NCBI RefSeq assembly: GCF_030146175.1
Contig: NZ_JASLCE010000016.1
Location: 1-19,279 of the forward strand
Length of the DNA stretch: 19,279 nucleotides
Reading direction: 5' to 3'
Origin: Flavobacterium sp.
Lineage (GTDB): Bacteria; Bacteroidota; Bacteroidia; Flavobacteriales; Flavobacteriaceae
Of this stretch, positions 1-7,664 are shown in pieces; the first letter of the stretch is position 1, and each line of letters starts with the position of its first letter. The notes under the pieces are model-generated. The model was not told where the DNA came from. It saw only the letters and a program-made list of their open reading frames with translations, and searched no databases. The position numbers were made by a program, and so were the translations under genes.

Positions 1-665
1 CGGGTGTGGACAACATCTATATGGCGATTCCGGTTTGTGGTGTGGAAGTGGTTTCTTTGGTTAGAGATGCGAAGACCGGTGCTAAATTATCAGGTGCCCG
101 TGTAGCGATCTTAGACGAGAAGAACAACATCATTTCGACTAAAACAACTGAAGCAGACGGTACGGTATCGTATGCGGTTGAGTGTGATAAAGCCTACACT
201 ATTCAAGTAGCTAAAGACGGTTATGAAAGTAACAACTTCCCGGTTAGCAAAACCAAAGGAGGTATTGTAAACATCAGCGCCGACTTACAGCCAATCGAAC
301 AGATCGTAACCGAAAAAGAAGTGGTATTGAACGATATCTATTTCGAATTCGACAAGAGCAATATCACCCAACAAGGTGCTTTTGAATTGGATAAGCTAGT
401 ACAAGCGATGATTGCCTATCCAAACATGGTGATCATGGTTAAATCCCACACCGATAGCAGAGGTAGCGATAAATACAATATGAATTTATCCGACCGTCGT
501 GCGAAGTCTACGGTTCAGTATATCCTTTCCAAAGGAATTGCTAAGAACAGAATCTCCGGAAAAGGTTACGGAGAGAGCGAGCCTAAAGTAAACTGTGGTG
601 ATAACTGTACGGAAGAAGAATATGCACAAAACAGACGATCAGAGTTCCTGATTGTTAAGAAGTAA
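1..665 (+). CDS. OmpA-family protein, C-terminal part (5' end outside window)
   Basis: Partial gene, open from the window edge. Counting from the GTG at 6, residues ~12-95 look like a carboxypeptidase-regulatory/Cna-B beta-sandwich (motif ILDEKNNIISTKTTEADG). Residues ~108-219 are an OmpA domain that binds peptidoglycan: it starts NDIYFEFDKSNI and has the diaminopimelate-binding pair D150 and R165 (in HTDSRG and NLSDRRA), spaced as in OmpA. The first residues (GVDNIYMAIP) resemble the last strand of a PD40/WD40-like blade. That fits the TPR-PD40-regulatory domain-OmpA architecture common in Flavobacteriaceae, including PorE-like T9SS proteins, but the N-terminus is not visible. The protein probably sits in the periplasm or outer membrane and ties an envelope complex to the cell wall. 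The GTG at 6 is not taken as the true start, because the frame is open upstream. Family call is firm; T9SS membership is inference. Confidence 0.85.
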   Translation, partial: GVDNIYMAIPVCGVEVVSLVRDAKTGAKLSGARVAILDEKNNIISTKTTEADGTVSYAVECDKAYTIQVAKDGYESNNFPVSKTKGGIVNISADLQPIEQIVTEKEVVLNDIYFEFDKSNITQQGAFELDKLVQAMIAYPNMVIMVKSHTDSRGSDKYNMNLSDRRAKSTVQYILSKGIAKNRISGKGYGESEPKVNCGDNCTEEEYAQNRRSEFLIVKK

Positions 666-677
666 TACTATTTTATA

Positions 678-710
678 ACACCTGACAGGTTTTGGAAACC
701 TGTCAGGTGT
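678..710. repeat. Perfect 15-bp inverted repeat with 3-nt loop
   Basis: Arms 678-692 and 696-710 (ACACCTGACAGGTTT and its exact complement) flank the loop TGG. Neither side carries a convincing T-run, and a separate good terminator lies 20 bp downstream, so this hairpin is not needed for termination. It resembles the short palindromic intergenic elements (REP-like) seen in many bacterial genomes. That assignment is inference, because only one copy is visible here. Confidence 0.6.
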
Positions 711-723
711 GAAAATATAAAAC

Positions 724-756
724 AAAAAAAGGGTTGTCTTGCGACAACCCTTTTTT
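724..756. terminator. Bidirectional intrinsic terminator between ompA-like gene and clpX
   Basis: An 8-bp GC-containing stem (GGGTTGTC at 731-738 with GACAACCC at 743-750) and loop TTGC are flanked by seven A's before and six T's after. It can therefore end transcription from both converging genes. The T-run stops just before the clpX stop codon at 758-760. Confidence 0.85.
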
Positions 757-757
757 A

Positions 758-1990
758 TTATGATACTGCTTTTAATCGTTGTAACAGATTTTTGTCCAAC
801 GAATGTTCCGCATATTTTTTGTCGATTACCAGTTCTTTTTCATCCGAACCTGGTAATTCGTACATCGCATCGGTTAAGATCGCTTCGCATAACGAACGCA
901 ATCCTCTGGCACCTAATTTATACATCAGCGCTTTGTCTACAATAAAATCTAACGCATCGTCGGTAATGGAAAATTCCACATCGTCCATTGCGAATAGTTT
1001 TTTGTATTGCTTTACCAGAGCATTTTTAGGTTCCGTCAGAATCGCACGTAACGTTTCGCGATCCAAAGGATCCATATGTGTTAACACTGGTAAACGTCCG
1101 ATAATCTCCGGTATCAATCCGAAATCTTTGATGTCTTTCGGGATGATATACTGTAACAGGTTGCTTTTATCCACCTGATCCGCATTTTTAGACGCGGTAT
1201 ATCCTACCGCCTGATGGTTTAATCGTTTGGAAATGATACGCTCAATACCGTCGAAAGCACCACCTGCGATAAAAAGAATGTTTTGCGTGTTTACCTCAAC
1301 AAACTTCTGATCCGGGTGTTTACGTCCTCCTTTAGGCGGTACATTTACTACAGTTCCTTCCAGTAGCTTTAGTAAGGCCTGTTGCACTCCTTCTCCGGAT
1401 ACATCTCTGGTGATGGATGGGTTATCACTTTTACGGGCAATTTTATCAATCTCGTCGATAAATACAATTCCGCGTTCCGCTTTTGCCACATCATAATCGG
1501 CAGCCTGTAAAAGACGGGTTAGAATACTTTCCACATCTTCTCCCACATATCCGGCTTCGGTCAATACCGTAGCATCCACAATTGCCAAAGGAACATTTAG
1601 CATTTTGGCGATGGTTTTGGCTACTAATGTCTTACCGGTACCGGTTTGTCCCACCATAATGATGTTACTTTTTTCAATTTCCACTTCATCGTCCAGCTGT
1701 TTTTGCAACAAACGTTTGTAGTGGTTGTAAACGGCAACGGACAATACTTTTTTGGTTTGCTCCTGCCCGATTACATACTGATCCAGAAACGCACGTATTT
1801 CCTTAGGCTTGCTCAACACCAAATCGGCCAGCAATCCTGAATTCTCACTCTGTTTTAATTCTTCTAAAACAATCCCGTGTGCCTGTTCAATACATCTGTC
1901 ACAGATATGCGCATTGATTCCGGCAATCAGCAGGTTTGTTTCTGGCTTTTTTCTTCCACAAAAAGAACACTCTAATACTTCTTTAGCCAT
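758..1990 (-). CDS. clpX: ATP-dependent Clp protease ATP-binding subunit ClpX
   Basis: AAA+ unfoldase that recognises, unfolds and threads proteins into the ClpP chamber in the cytoplasm. The 410-aa product has the usual family length. The N-terminal zinc-binding domain has Cys8, Cys11, Cys30 and Cys33. The AAA+ core shows Walker A GQTGTGKT (114-121), the pore loop GYVG (147-150), Walker B IVFIDE (175-180), the RKH loop (223-225), an arginine finger in GRLP (R299) and sensor 2 in GAR (R362). The ClpP-docking loop, IGF in E. coli, reads VGY at 262-264. The gene lies 48 bp downstream of clpP on the same strand with a hairpin between them, so it may be transcribed partly by read-through. The ATG at 1988-1990 places the zinc motif at its normal distance from the N-terminus. 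Confidence 0.98.
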   Translation of the reverse strand: MAKEVLECSFCGRKKPETNLLIAGINAHICDRCIEQAHGIVLEELKQSENSGLLADLVLSKPKEIRAFLDQYVIGQEQTKKVLSVAVYNHYKRLLQKQLDDEVEIEKSNIIMVGQTGTGKTLVAKTIAKMLNVPLAIVDATVLTEAGYVGEDVESILTRLLQAADYDVAKAERGIVFIDEIDKIARKSDNPSITRDVSGEGVQQALLKLLEGTVVNVPPKGGRKHPDQKFVEVNTQNILFIAGGAFDGIERIISKRLNHQAVGYTASKNADQVDKSNLLQYIIPKDIKDFGLIPEIIGRLPVLTHMDPLDRETLRAILTEPKNALVKQYKKLFAMDDVEFSITDDALDFIVDKALMYKLGARGLRSLCEAILTDAMYELPGSDEKELVIDKKYAEHSLDKNLLQRLKAVS

Positions 1991-2002
1991 TTTTATTTTC
2001 TT

Positions 2003-2031
2003 AAAAAGTGAAGATGCCGTAAAGCATCTTC
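2003..2031 (-). terminator. Terminator-like hairpin between clpP and clpX
   Basis: Read on the minus strand, an 8-bp stem GAAGATGC/GCATCTTC (2010-2017 with 2024-2031, 6-nt loop) is followed by AC and then five T's. It lies entirely in the 48-bp gap after the clpP stop. The U-tract is displaced by two bases and is short, so partial read-through into clpX is plausible. Confidence 0.6.
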
Positions 2032-2038
2032 AAAAAAA

Positions 2039-2698
2039 TTATTGTCTGATTAATACTTCATCGATCATTCCGTATGCCTTAGCCTCATGTGCAATCATCC
2101 AGTAATCACGGTCACTGTCATGGTGTACTTTATCCATAGGCTGTTTGGAGTGCTTCGCAATGATTTCGTATAACTCGGTTTTTAGTTTTAAGATCTCACG
2201 GGTTGTGATTTCGATATCGGAAGCCTGACCTTGCGCTCCTCCAAGCGGTTGGTGGATCATCACACGGGAATGTGGTAAAGCAGAACGTTTTCCGTCGGCT
2301 CCGGCACATAATAAAACCGCACCCATAGAAGCCGCAATTCCGGTACAAATGGTAGCCACATCCGGTTTAACCAATTGCATTGTATCGTAAATTCCCAGTC
2401 CGGCATATACACCGCCACCCGGTGAATTGATATAGATACTGATGTCTTTTGTCGCGTCTACACTTTCCAGGAACAACAATTGCGCTTGAATAATGTTCGC
2501 TACATAATCGTCGATCCCTGTTCCCAAAAAGATAATTCTATCCATCATTAATCGGGAGAAAACATCCATAGAAGCCACGTTCATTTGACGTTCTTCTATG
2601 ATATATGGTGTCATACTACTTACGATTTTATCGTAATACATGCTATTGATACCGTGATGTCTGGTAGCATATTTTTCAAATTCTTTTCCGTAATTCAT
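2039..2698 (-). CDS. clpP: ATP-dependent Clp protease proteolytic subunit ClpP
   Basis: Serine peptidase that forms the double-heptamer chamber of ClpXP. The 219-aa product carries the full catalytic triad: Ser124 (GIAASMGA), His149 (VMIHQP) and Asp198 (SDRD). The spacing of 25 and 49 residues equals that of characterised ClpP proteins. The oxyanion/handle region ([20 protein letters not shown]) is also intact. The start is set at the ATG 2696-2698 ([10 protein letters not shown]); the in-frame ATG at 2753-2755 would add 19 residues encoded across a terminator-like hairpin. The N-terminal ~30 residues precede the mature core and may be a propeptide. It lies downstream of tig and upstream of clpX. 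Confidence 0.97.
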   Translation of the reverse strand: MNYGKEFEKYATRHHGINSMYYDKIVSSMTPYIIEERQMNVASMDVFSRLMMDRIIFLGTGIDDYVANIIQAQLLFLESVDATKDISIYINSPGGGVYAGLGIYDTMQLVKPDVATICTGIAASMGAVLLCAGADGKRSALPHSRVMIHQPLGGAQGQASDIEITTREILKLKTELYEIIAKHSKQPMDKVHHDSDRDYWMIAHEAKAYGMIDEVLIRQ

Positions 2699-2720
2699 AG
2701 TAATTTTTTTGTTTAAAATT

Positions 2721-2753
2721 AAAAAGAGCGCCAGACAAATCTGTCTGACGCTC
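2721..2753 (-). terminator. Intrinsic terminator between tig and clpP
   Basis: On the minus strand GAGCGTCAGAC pairs with GTCTGGCGCTC (11 bp including one U.G wobble; arms 2743-2753 and 2726-2736) and is followed immediately by five T's. It sits 25 bp after the tig stop and only about 28 bp before the clpP ATG. clpP therefore needs read-through or a promoter that overlaps the hairpin. Confidence 0.75.
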
Positions 2754-2760
2754 AAATATA
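2753..2760 (-). promoter_or_regulatory. Candidate -7 box (TATATTTG) for clpP
   Basis: The minus strand reads TATATTTG, a perfect match to the Bacteroidota -7 consensus TAnnTTTG. No TTG lies at the preferred 17-23 bp; the nearest, at 2775-2777, leaves only 14 bp. Transcription would start inside the 5' arm of the terminator hairpin. Suggestive only. Confidence 0.35.
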
Positions 2761-2778
2761 CTTATTTTTTAGTACAAA

Positions 2779-4104
2779 TTATTCTCCGTACATTTCTTTA
2801 ATAAAGTCTTGGTAAGAAACTTCTTTAGTTTTTGCAGAAACCTTTTCTTTGAAAACATTTAGCATCTTTTCGTTCATTACCTGCTCTGAAAGACGTTTTA
2901 CTTCTTCCTGGTTTGACAATACACGCGCTACGATATTTTCTACCTCAGCATCAGACGGATCCATTTGTCCGAATTGCGCCATTTGCTTTTTGATCAAGTC
3001 AGCAGTGAATGCTTTTAGATCTTCGAAAGTGATTTGTAAGTTGTTTTCAACGATTACTTTGCTTTCGATTAATTGGTAACGTAATCCTTTTTCCGATTTT
3101 GCGTACTCTTCGTTCGCTTGCTCTTCCGTTAATGGATTCTCCCCTACAGTCTGGATCCATTTTTTAAGGAATTCAGCTGGCAAATCGAATTTTGTGTTTT
3201 CGATTAAGAACTCCGTAACATCGTTTAAGAATTTCTGATCCGCCTGCGTAGCAAATTGCTTATCCGCATCTTCTTTGATTTTCTCTTTTAATTGCTCTAC
3301 AGAAGTTACTACTCCTTCTCCGAACAATTTATCCAATAACTCCTGGTTGATTTCCGCTTTTTCAGTCGTGTTGATTTCTTCGATTGTAAAGTTTACTTCG
3401 ATATCCAAACCGTGAACGTCATCATGACCTACTTTCAGGTAATCCATCAATTTGTGATCATCATCAAACAAACCTTTAGTGCTAACGGTTACTACGTCAC
3501 CCACTTTTTTACCGATGAATTTTTTGATCGTTTTTTTATCTTTAAAGATATCCAACGTGATGTTTGTGGTATTGTTGATTCCTTTTTCCTCGTTTGAGAA
3601 AGTACCTCTTAAATCATCTCCTTCTTCCACTTTCTCTTTGGAAACCAATTTCCCGTATTGTTTTTGGATACGCTCCACTTGCTCTTCCAACATAGCGTCG
3701 TCTACAACGATGTTGAATTTAGTCACGTCATTTTTCGCTGTTAAATCAACCGAAAATTCCGGAGCAAGACCTAATTCGAATTCGAATTTATAATTATCGG
3801 TATCCCAATCGAAATCTTCCGTAACTTTTGGAAGTGGATTTCCAAGGATATCTAATTTTTCTTCAACTAAATAGTTGTTTAATGAATCTTGCAACAATTT
3901 ATTTACTTCATCAAGAAGAACCGCTTTACCATATTGTTTTTCAATTAAACTCATTGGTACAGCACCTTTTCTGAATCCAGGGATACTAGCATTTTTGCGA
4001 TAATCTGCTAAAACTTTTTGAACCTGACCAGCATAGTCTTCTTTTGTAACTTCAACTGTTACAATCGCATTTAATGCATCAACATTGTTTCTTGTAATAT
4101 TCAT
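2779..4104 (-). CDS. tig: Trigger factor (ribosome-associated chaperone)
   Basis: Chaperone that binds nascent chains at the ribosomal exit tunnel. At 441 aa it has full family length. The N-terminal ribosome-binding domain (~1-110) contains the signature loop GFRKG at 43-47 followed by P50. A central segment (~150-245) occupies the place of the FKBP-type prolyl isomerase domain but shows only weak recognisable FKBP motifs. The C-terminal helical chaperone arms span ~250-441. It is followed by clpP and clpX on the same strand, the classical tig-clpP-clpX order, here interrupted by hairpins. A good promoter lies 33-63 bp upstream. Confidence 0.96.
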   Translation of the reverse strand: MNITRNNVDALNAIVTVEVTKEDYAGQVQKVLADYRKNASIPGFRKGAVPMSLIEKQYGKAVLLDEVNKLLQDSLNNYLVEEKLDILGNPLPKVTEDFDWDTDNYKFEFELGLAPEFSVDLTAKNDVTKFNIVVDDAMLEEQVERIQKQYGKLVSKEKVEEGDDLRGTFSNEEKGINNTTNITLDIFKDKKTIKKFIGKKVGDVVTVSTKGLFDDDHKLMDYLKVGHDDVHGLDIEVNFTIEEINTTEKAEINQELLDKLFGEGVVTSVEQLKEKIKEDADKQFATQADQKFLNDVTEFLIENTKFDLPAEFLKKWIQTVGENPLTEEQANEEYAKSEKGLRYQLIESKVIVENNLQITFEDLKAFTADLIKKQMAQFGQMDPSDAEVENIVARVLSNQEEVKRLSEQVMNEKMLNVFKEKVSAKTKEVSYQDFIKEMYGE

Positions 4105-4136
4105 TATTTTATTTTTTACATACTAAAATTGGGTTG

Positions 4137-4167
4137 CAAAATTATATATTTTTTACAACCCAACCAA
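4137..4167 (-). promoter_or_regulatory. Predicted tig promoter (TTG-N20-TAATTTTG)
   Basis: On the minus strand TTG (4165-4167) is followed by a 20-bp spacer and TAATTTTG (4137-4144). Both match the Flavobacterium/Bacteroidota -33/-7 elements with correct spacing. The start site would be near 4131, giving a 5' leader of roughly 27 nt before the tig ATG. Confidence 0.6.
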
Positions 4168-4168
4168 G

Positions 4169-4201
4169 TTTTTAACTTATTGTATCTCAATAAGCTAAAA
4201 A
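4169..4201 (-). other. AT-rich hairpin upstream of tig promoter
   Basis: In minus-strand RNA 14 bp can pair (core CTTATTG/CAATAAG, one G.U) around a 5-nt loop. It lies between the holin-like gene and the tig promoter. No U-run follows it in the direction of transcription, so its role as a terminator is uncertain. Confidence 0.35.
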
Positions 4202-4228
4202 ATATCTTTTAAAATCGTGTTTTCTACT

Positions 4229-4567
4229 TTAGTCTTTCACAAAAAGATTCAGTAACCACTGACAAACGGAAAGCACAACACTAAAAAGTAACGCACTTAC
4301 AAAGGATTTCACTTCGAAGCCATCGATCAGATAATCACAGATCAGAATCATCACAGCATTGATCACCAACAGGAACAATCCCAGTGTTATCACCGTCACC
4401 GGTAAGGTAAAAAACACCAGTATGGGTTTTAAAAACGTATTCAGCAAAGCCAGAACTACCGCAACAATAAGCGCAGTCTTGATACTATCTACCGAAATAC
4501 CCGGTAAAAAATGGGCGATCACCACCACAAGGATGGTCGTAAGAAGGAGTCTAACAAGTAAATTCAT
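4229..4567 (-). CDS. Phage-holin-superfamily-IV-like small membrane protein
   Basis: A 112-aa, almost entirely hydrophobic protein with four predicted transmembrane segments (~3-22, 28-50, 52-78 and 87-110) and a short charged C-terminus (FVKD). The pattern LNTFLKPILVFFTLPVTVITLG is typical of the 'phage holin family' (PF04020-type) proteins found in bacterial chromosomes. Despite the name there is no lysis cassette or phage gene nearby, so it should not be read as a prophage remnant. The function of chromosomal members is unknown. It lies alone between tig and a terminator that closes the GDSL gene. The family call rests on sequence pattern only. Confidence 0.8.
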   Translation of the reverse strand: MNLLVRLLLTTILVVVIAHFLPGISVDSIKTALIVAVVLALLNTFLKPILVFFTLPVTVITLGLFLLVINAVMILICDYLIDGFEVKSFVSALLFSVVLSVCQWLLNLFVKD

Positions 4568-4600
4568 ATTATTTTGTTTCGTTTCGTGTTATAAAAATAT

Positions 4601-4629
4601 AAAAAAGCACTGAATAATCAGTGCTTTTT
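4601..4629. terminator. Bidirectional intrinsic terminator
   Basis: Stem AGCACTGA/TCAGTGCT (4606-4613 with 4618-4625) and a 4-nt loop are flanked by A's on the left and T's on the right. On the minus strand it ends the FadL-GDSL operon about 30 bp after its stop codon and isolates the holin-like gene. Confidence 0.75.
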
Positions 4630-4653
4630 ATAGTGTAATACCTTACGGTGTTT

Positions 4654-6231
4654 TTAATTTGTAACCAAAACGGTCGCTCCCGGATAGGTTCCGGCGCTTA
4701 CCAATGGTAATTTTGCATGGTAGTAGTTGTTGATCACTTTGATTACCTCATTCGCGATAACAGCATACCCTCTAGCATTCGGGTGTACTCCATCCAAAGA
4801 GAATAATACGGTATTAACACCAGCCGTACTAAAATAGTTAGCGGTATAAATCTGACCGTCTTCTACTCGCAATCCACTCACCAATTGGTTCATGATCGCA
4901 TTCATATCGGCTACTGCTAAGTTTTTAGCAGCTGCTTTTGCACGGATGATATTGTTAAAATCGGTAGTCGCTGCAGCAATGGCATCTTTTTCAGATGGAA
5001 TCAAAATGTGTTTGTCTTCCAATGGGAATGTAATACCATATTTATCAAGCGGAGCCGGGATTCCGGCAGGAGCTGTTCCGATAGCTGTTCTGGTTGTTAA
5101 CAACACCAAATCGTTATTGGTTGTTTGTCTTGCCTGTCCGAAGATTTGTCCGTATTGTGCGGCCAATACCGGTCCTAATGTTGGTGTAAACGCAGCTGTT
5201 AACTGAGCCGAAAGGTTGGTTAACGTTTCATCTTTAATCAACAATGGATTTTGACCCGTTGCAGAAAGCAGATTGATACGATCTCCAGCTCCAAAAGCTG
5301 TTAAAGCCTGTTTAAGCGGACCATATAATTGTGTATTTAACGCCTGAATGGTTCCGGCACCTGTAGGATCTGCCTGACTCGCTAATAAAGCTGCTGTAAT
5401 CGGGTTGTACGGAACGGTTGTAAAGAAAGGAATTGCTGTTACCGAAGGAATCGTAGCCACAACACCTTTAGCGCCGTTTGCCGTTAACTGATCGATAATC
5501 GCACCATAAGCCGCAGAAAATACGGCAGACGGTGTAATATCAGCCGAACCGGTTCCCGCTGTCGAGCCTGATCCACCATTGGTTGCATACCCTAACACGT
5601 CATTATTTCCAATCCAGTTGGTAAAGAACGTCGGGTTTTTCGTCATCGCATCACCAATCACTGTTGAATTTGGTGTTACCGCATGACGTACAAAGTAAGG
5701 GTTTGCCGTTCCTGTCGCTAAATTGGCGATATTTCCGTACCCCTGTAATGTTAAATGGAATGTTTTTGCTCCCGGTACTCCCATGTTATTATAAGCCGTA
5801 GCCTGTAATGTAGATGGACTTACATTGATCGTTGAGGTTCCTGCAATATTTTGAGGTCCACCAACTGAAGCGTTAATAATCAATCGTGTTGGAAACGCAT
5901 TTGCCTGTGCACTTGGAAAAGGTTGTCCGTTAATCAATAAACCACCAAGATTACCGGTATCTTCTGCGTAAGACGGTTGTATAAATTCACCTCCCCCTAC
6001 AACGGCAAACTGGTGTGCCAAAATGTTCGGAAAGGAATATTGTTGTCCTACTCGAGACACGGTACCATCCATGTATCCGGAGGTCAATGAGTTTCCGATG
6101 GCTACATACGAACTAAAATCAGCATCTCCGGCCGAGTAACTCGCATTGCTCACCTCGTTTTCAAATTCCGGCTCACAGGATGCTAATCCTAACGAAGCCA
6201 AAACAGCAAAGTATATAAATTTATTTTTCAT
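4654..6231 (-). CDS. SGNH/GDSL-type lipoprotein hydrolase
   Basis: Predicted outer-membrane-associated lipoprotein esterase of 525 aa. It starts with a lipoprotein signal peptide ending in the lipobox LAS-Cys19. SGNH blocks are visible in order: block I AIGNSLTSGY with nucleophile Ser48, a Gly-containing block II region near 148-155 (NNMGVPGAK), block III GNND (208-211, oxyanion Asn), and block V DGVH with Asp480 and His483. The stretch between them (~215-450) is long and rich in Ala and Thr, making the protein larger than simple GDSL esterases. It follows an OmpP1/FadL porin gene by 35 bp, presumably in one transcript. That suggests release of fatty acids at the surface or periplasm for uptake; this role is inference. 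Confidence 0.88.
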   Translation of the reverse strand: MKNKFIYFAVLASLGLASCEPEFENEVSNASYSAGDADFSSYVAIGNSLTSGYMDGTVSRVGQQYSFPNILAHQFAVVGGGEFIQPSYAEDTGNLGGLLINGQPFPSAQANAFPTRLIINASVGGPQNIAGTSTINVSPSTLQATAYNNMGVPGAKTFHLTLQGYGNIANLATGTANPYFVRHAVTPNSTVIGDAMTKNPTFFTNWIGNNDVLGYATNGGSGSTAGTGSADITPSAVFSAAYGAIIDQLTANGAKGVVATIPSVTAIPFFTTVPYNPITAALLASQADPTGAGTIQALNTQLYGPLKQALTAFGAGDRINLLSATGQNPLLIKDETLTNLSAQLTAAFTPTLGPVLAAQYGQIFGQARQTTNNDLVLLTTRTAIGTAPAGIPAPLDKYGITFPLEDKHILIPSEKDAIAAATTDFNNIIRAKAAAKNLAVADMNAIMNQLVSGLRVEDGQIYTANYFSTAGVNTVLFSLDGVHPNARGYAVIANEVIKVINNYYHAKLPLVSAGTYPGATVLVTN

Positions 6232-6266
6232 GTTAAATTCCGATAAAAAGATTAGACGATTAAGAC

Positions 6267-7520
6267 TTAGAAGCTATAGGTTACCCCTAAACCTGGTGAA
6301 AACACCGATGATTTATACGTTCCGCCAAAACTAACGTTTTGGTTAGCTCCTTCTGTGTAGTGGTCATAGCTGTTATCCACTTCGTCGAAATGCAGGTATA
6401 GGAATGAAACATCAATACCAAAACGTTTTCCAATCTGGTATGTCAAACCTCCTGTATATCCCATAGAACTGTTTCTTGGTGTTTCCGGAGCGAAGTAACC
6501 ATCCTGAACCGGACTTTCGTCATGATACCATCCGGCACGGAAAGTAAACTTTTCATTCGCTTTATATTGTGCACCTACTCTATAGGTAGTGGCATCTTTA
6601 TAATTTCTCGGATTTATAGAAGTTGGCGCACCGTTGGCAAACTCAACTACCAAAGCTTTGTAGGCACTCCACATGGCTCTGTTGATATCGAATGCTACCA
6701 AGAATTTATCGGTAATCTGGTACGATAAACCGGCTGTTAATTCAGCTGGCAAAGGTAGATCGGCATTAAACTGCGTATTCGTTAAAGTTCCCTGTAAGAA
6801 AGCTGGCACATCGTGGAATGTAGCATCCCCATCACGGGCTTCCATTACGATTTTAGAACGGTAGTTAACCCCTAAACGCATTTTATTGGTTGGGTTAAAC
6901 ATAAAACCTACGTTATATCCCCAACCGGAAATTCCTTTTGCATCCAAGGTTACATCCGGACGATTTCCGTTTGCATCGGTAATATTGTCACCACGGAACA
7001 GGTTTCTGTTGAATTCAACCGAACCGTTCACATAGATAGGTCCACCACCCACACTGAAATATTCGTTTACTTTTAAAGAGATTGTTGGCTGAACATAAAA
7101 CGATTTCAAATCAATTTTATTTACTAAATGAGCGCCCTGCCAATCCTGATTCCAGGCTACTTCACTACCATATGGTGTATACACCGCGATTCCGGCAGAA
7201 AGCCAGTCCGTTATTCTGTAAGAAGCATAAATATTGAAAGGCGTTCCGGTATTACTTGTAGAAGCATTCCAATTGTACATTTCATTCTGGAATTTTGTCT
7301 TTGCTGTAAGGATATTAGCACCAACAGAGATATTAAATCGATCTTTCAAGTAGGACATCCCTGCTGGATTAAAGAACAATACCTCTGCACTATTTACAAC
7401 AGCAACTCCCGTATGTCCCATTGCCAATTGCTTCTGCCCTTGAAGACTCACACGATACCCGCCTGCAAAAGCACTCGAGGAAGCCAGAGCTAACAATGTT
7501 AAAGATAGCAGTTTTCTCAT
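6267..7520 (-). CDS. OmpP1/FadL/TodX-family outer-membrane transport protein
   Basis: Beta-barrel outer-membrane protein related to the long-chain fatty acid transporter FadL. The 417-aa product has a signal peptide (residues 1-19, cleavage near AFA-GG). The N-terminal segment GGYRVSLQGQKQLAMGHTGV, followed by NSAEVLFFNPAGMSYL, is the conserved hatch region with the NPAG motif. Alternating amphipathic strands follow, ending with the aromatic-terminated strand GLGVTYSF typical of BAM substrates. It is the first gene of a two-gene operon with the GDSL lipoprotein, and a good promoter lies 51-80 bp upstream. The substrate is unknown; hydrophobic compounds or fatty acids are likely from the family. 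Confidence 0.92.
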   Translation of the reverse strand: MRKLLSLTLLALASSSAFAGGYRVSLQGQKQLAMGHTGVAVVNSAEVLFFNPAGMSYLKDRFNISVGANILTAKTKFQNEMYNWNASTSNTGTPFNIYASYRITDWLSAGIAVYTPYGSEVAWNQDWQGAHLVNKIDLKSFYVQPTISLKVNEYFSVGGGPIYVNGSVEFNRNLFRGDNITDANGNRPDVTLDAKGISGWGYNVGFMFNPTNKMRLGVNYRSKIVMEARDGDATFHDVPAFLQGTLTNTQFNADLPLPAELTAGLSYQITDKFLVAFDINRAMWSAYKALVVEFANGAPTSINPRNYKDATTYRVGAQYKANEKFTFRAGWYHDESPVQDGYFAPETPRNSSMGYTGGLTYQIGKRFGIDVSFLYLHFDEVDNSYDHYTEGANQNVSFGGTYKSSVFSPGLGVTYSF

Positions 7521-7570
7521 AAGTTAAAAATGTGTTAGTTTTATTTGTTACGTTCGAATATTGATTATAT

Positions 7571-7600
7571 CAAATTTATAACAAAATATGGATTTTACAA
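7571..7600 (-). promoter_or_regulatory. Predicted promoter of FadL-GDSL operon (TTG-N19-TAAATTTG)
   Basis: The minus strand has TTG (7598-7600), a 19-bp spacer and TAAATTTG (7571-7578), an excellent match to the Bacteroidota consensus TTG/TAnnTTTG. The start would be near 7564, leaving a leader of about 44 nt. Confidence 0.65.
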
Positions 7601-7604
7601 TTTT

Positions 7605-7636
7605 TTTAAGAAAAATATTATGCACTCATAATATTT
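7605..7636 (-). terminator. AT-rich terminator after the hydrolase gene
   Basis: A perfect 9-bp stem AAATATTAT/ATAATATTT (7613-7621 with 7628-7636, 6-nt loop) is followed on the minus strand by a T-rich tract. It lies about 28 bp after the alpha/beta hydrolase stop and just upstream of the FadL promoter. The weak AT-only stem makes efficiency uncertain. Confidence 0.5.
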
Positions 7637-7664
7637 ATTCTTTTATATTAACAACCTTATAATT

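Noticed and set aside
6..8. GTG at 6 as the true start of the OmpA-family gene
   Set aside because: The frame remains open to the window edge and the first residues look like the end of a beta-propeller repeat, so the gene is truncated by the window.
739..1178. Open reading frames on the plus strand over clpX
   Set aside because: They lie opposite the intact clpX gene, show no domain features and are explained as shadows of its codon pattern. The same holds for the other antisense frames across the window.
2699..2755. Upstream in-frame start for ClpP at 2755
   Set aside because: Those codons span the terminator hairpin and yield residues unlike ClpP; the MNYGKEF start at 2698 fits the family.
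4131..4161. GGGTTG...CAACCC inverted repeat upstream of tig as terminator or operator
   Set aside because: The arms are only 6 bp with a mismatch and a long AT-rich interior, and they overlap the better-supported promoter; likely chance pairing.
4229..4567. Prophage remnant suggested by the holin-like protein
   Set aside because: No endolysin, structural phage gene, integrase or att-like repeat is nearby, and this family is common as a chromosomal membrane protein.
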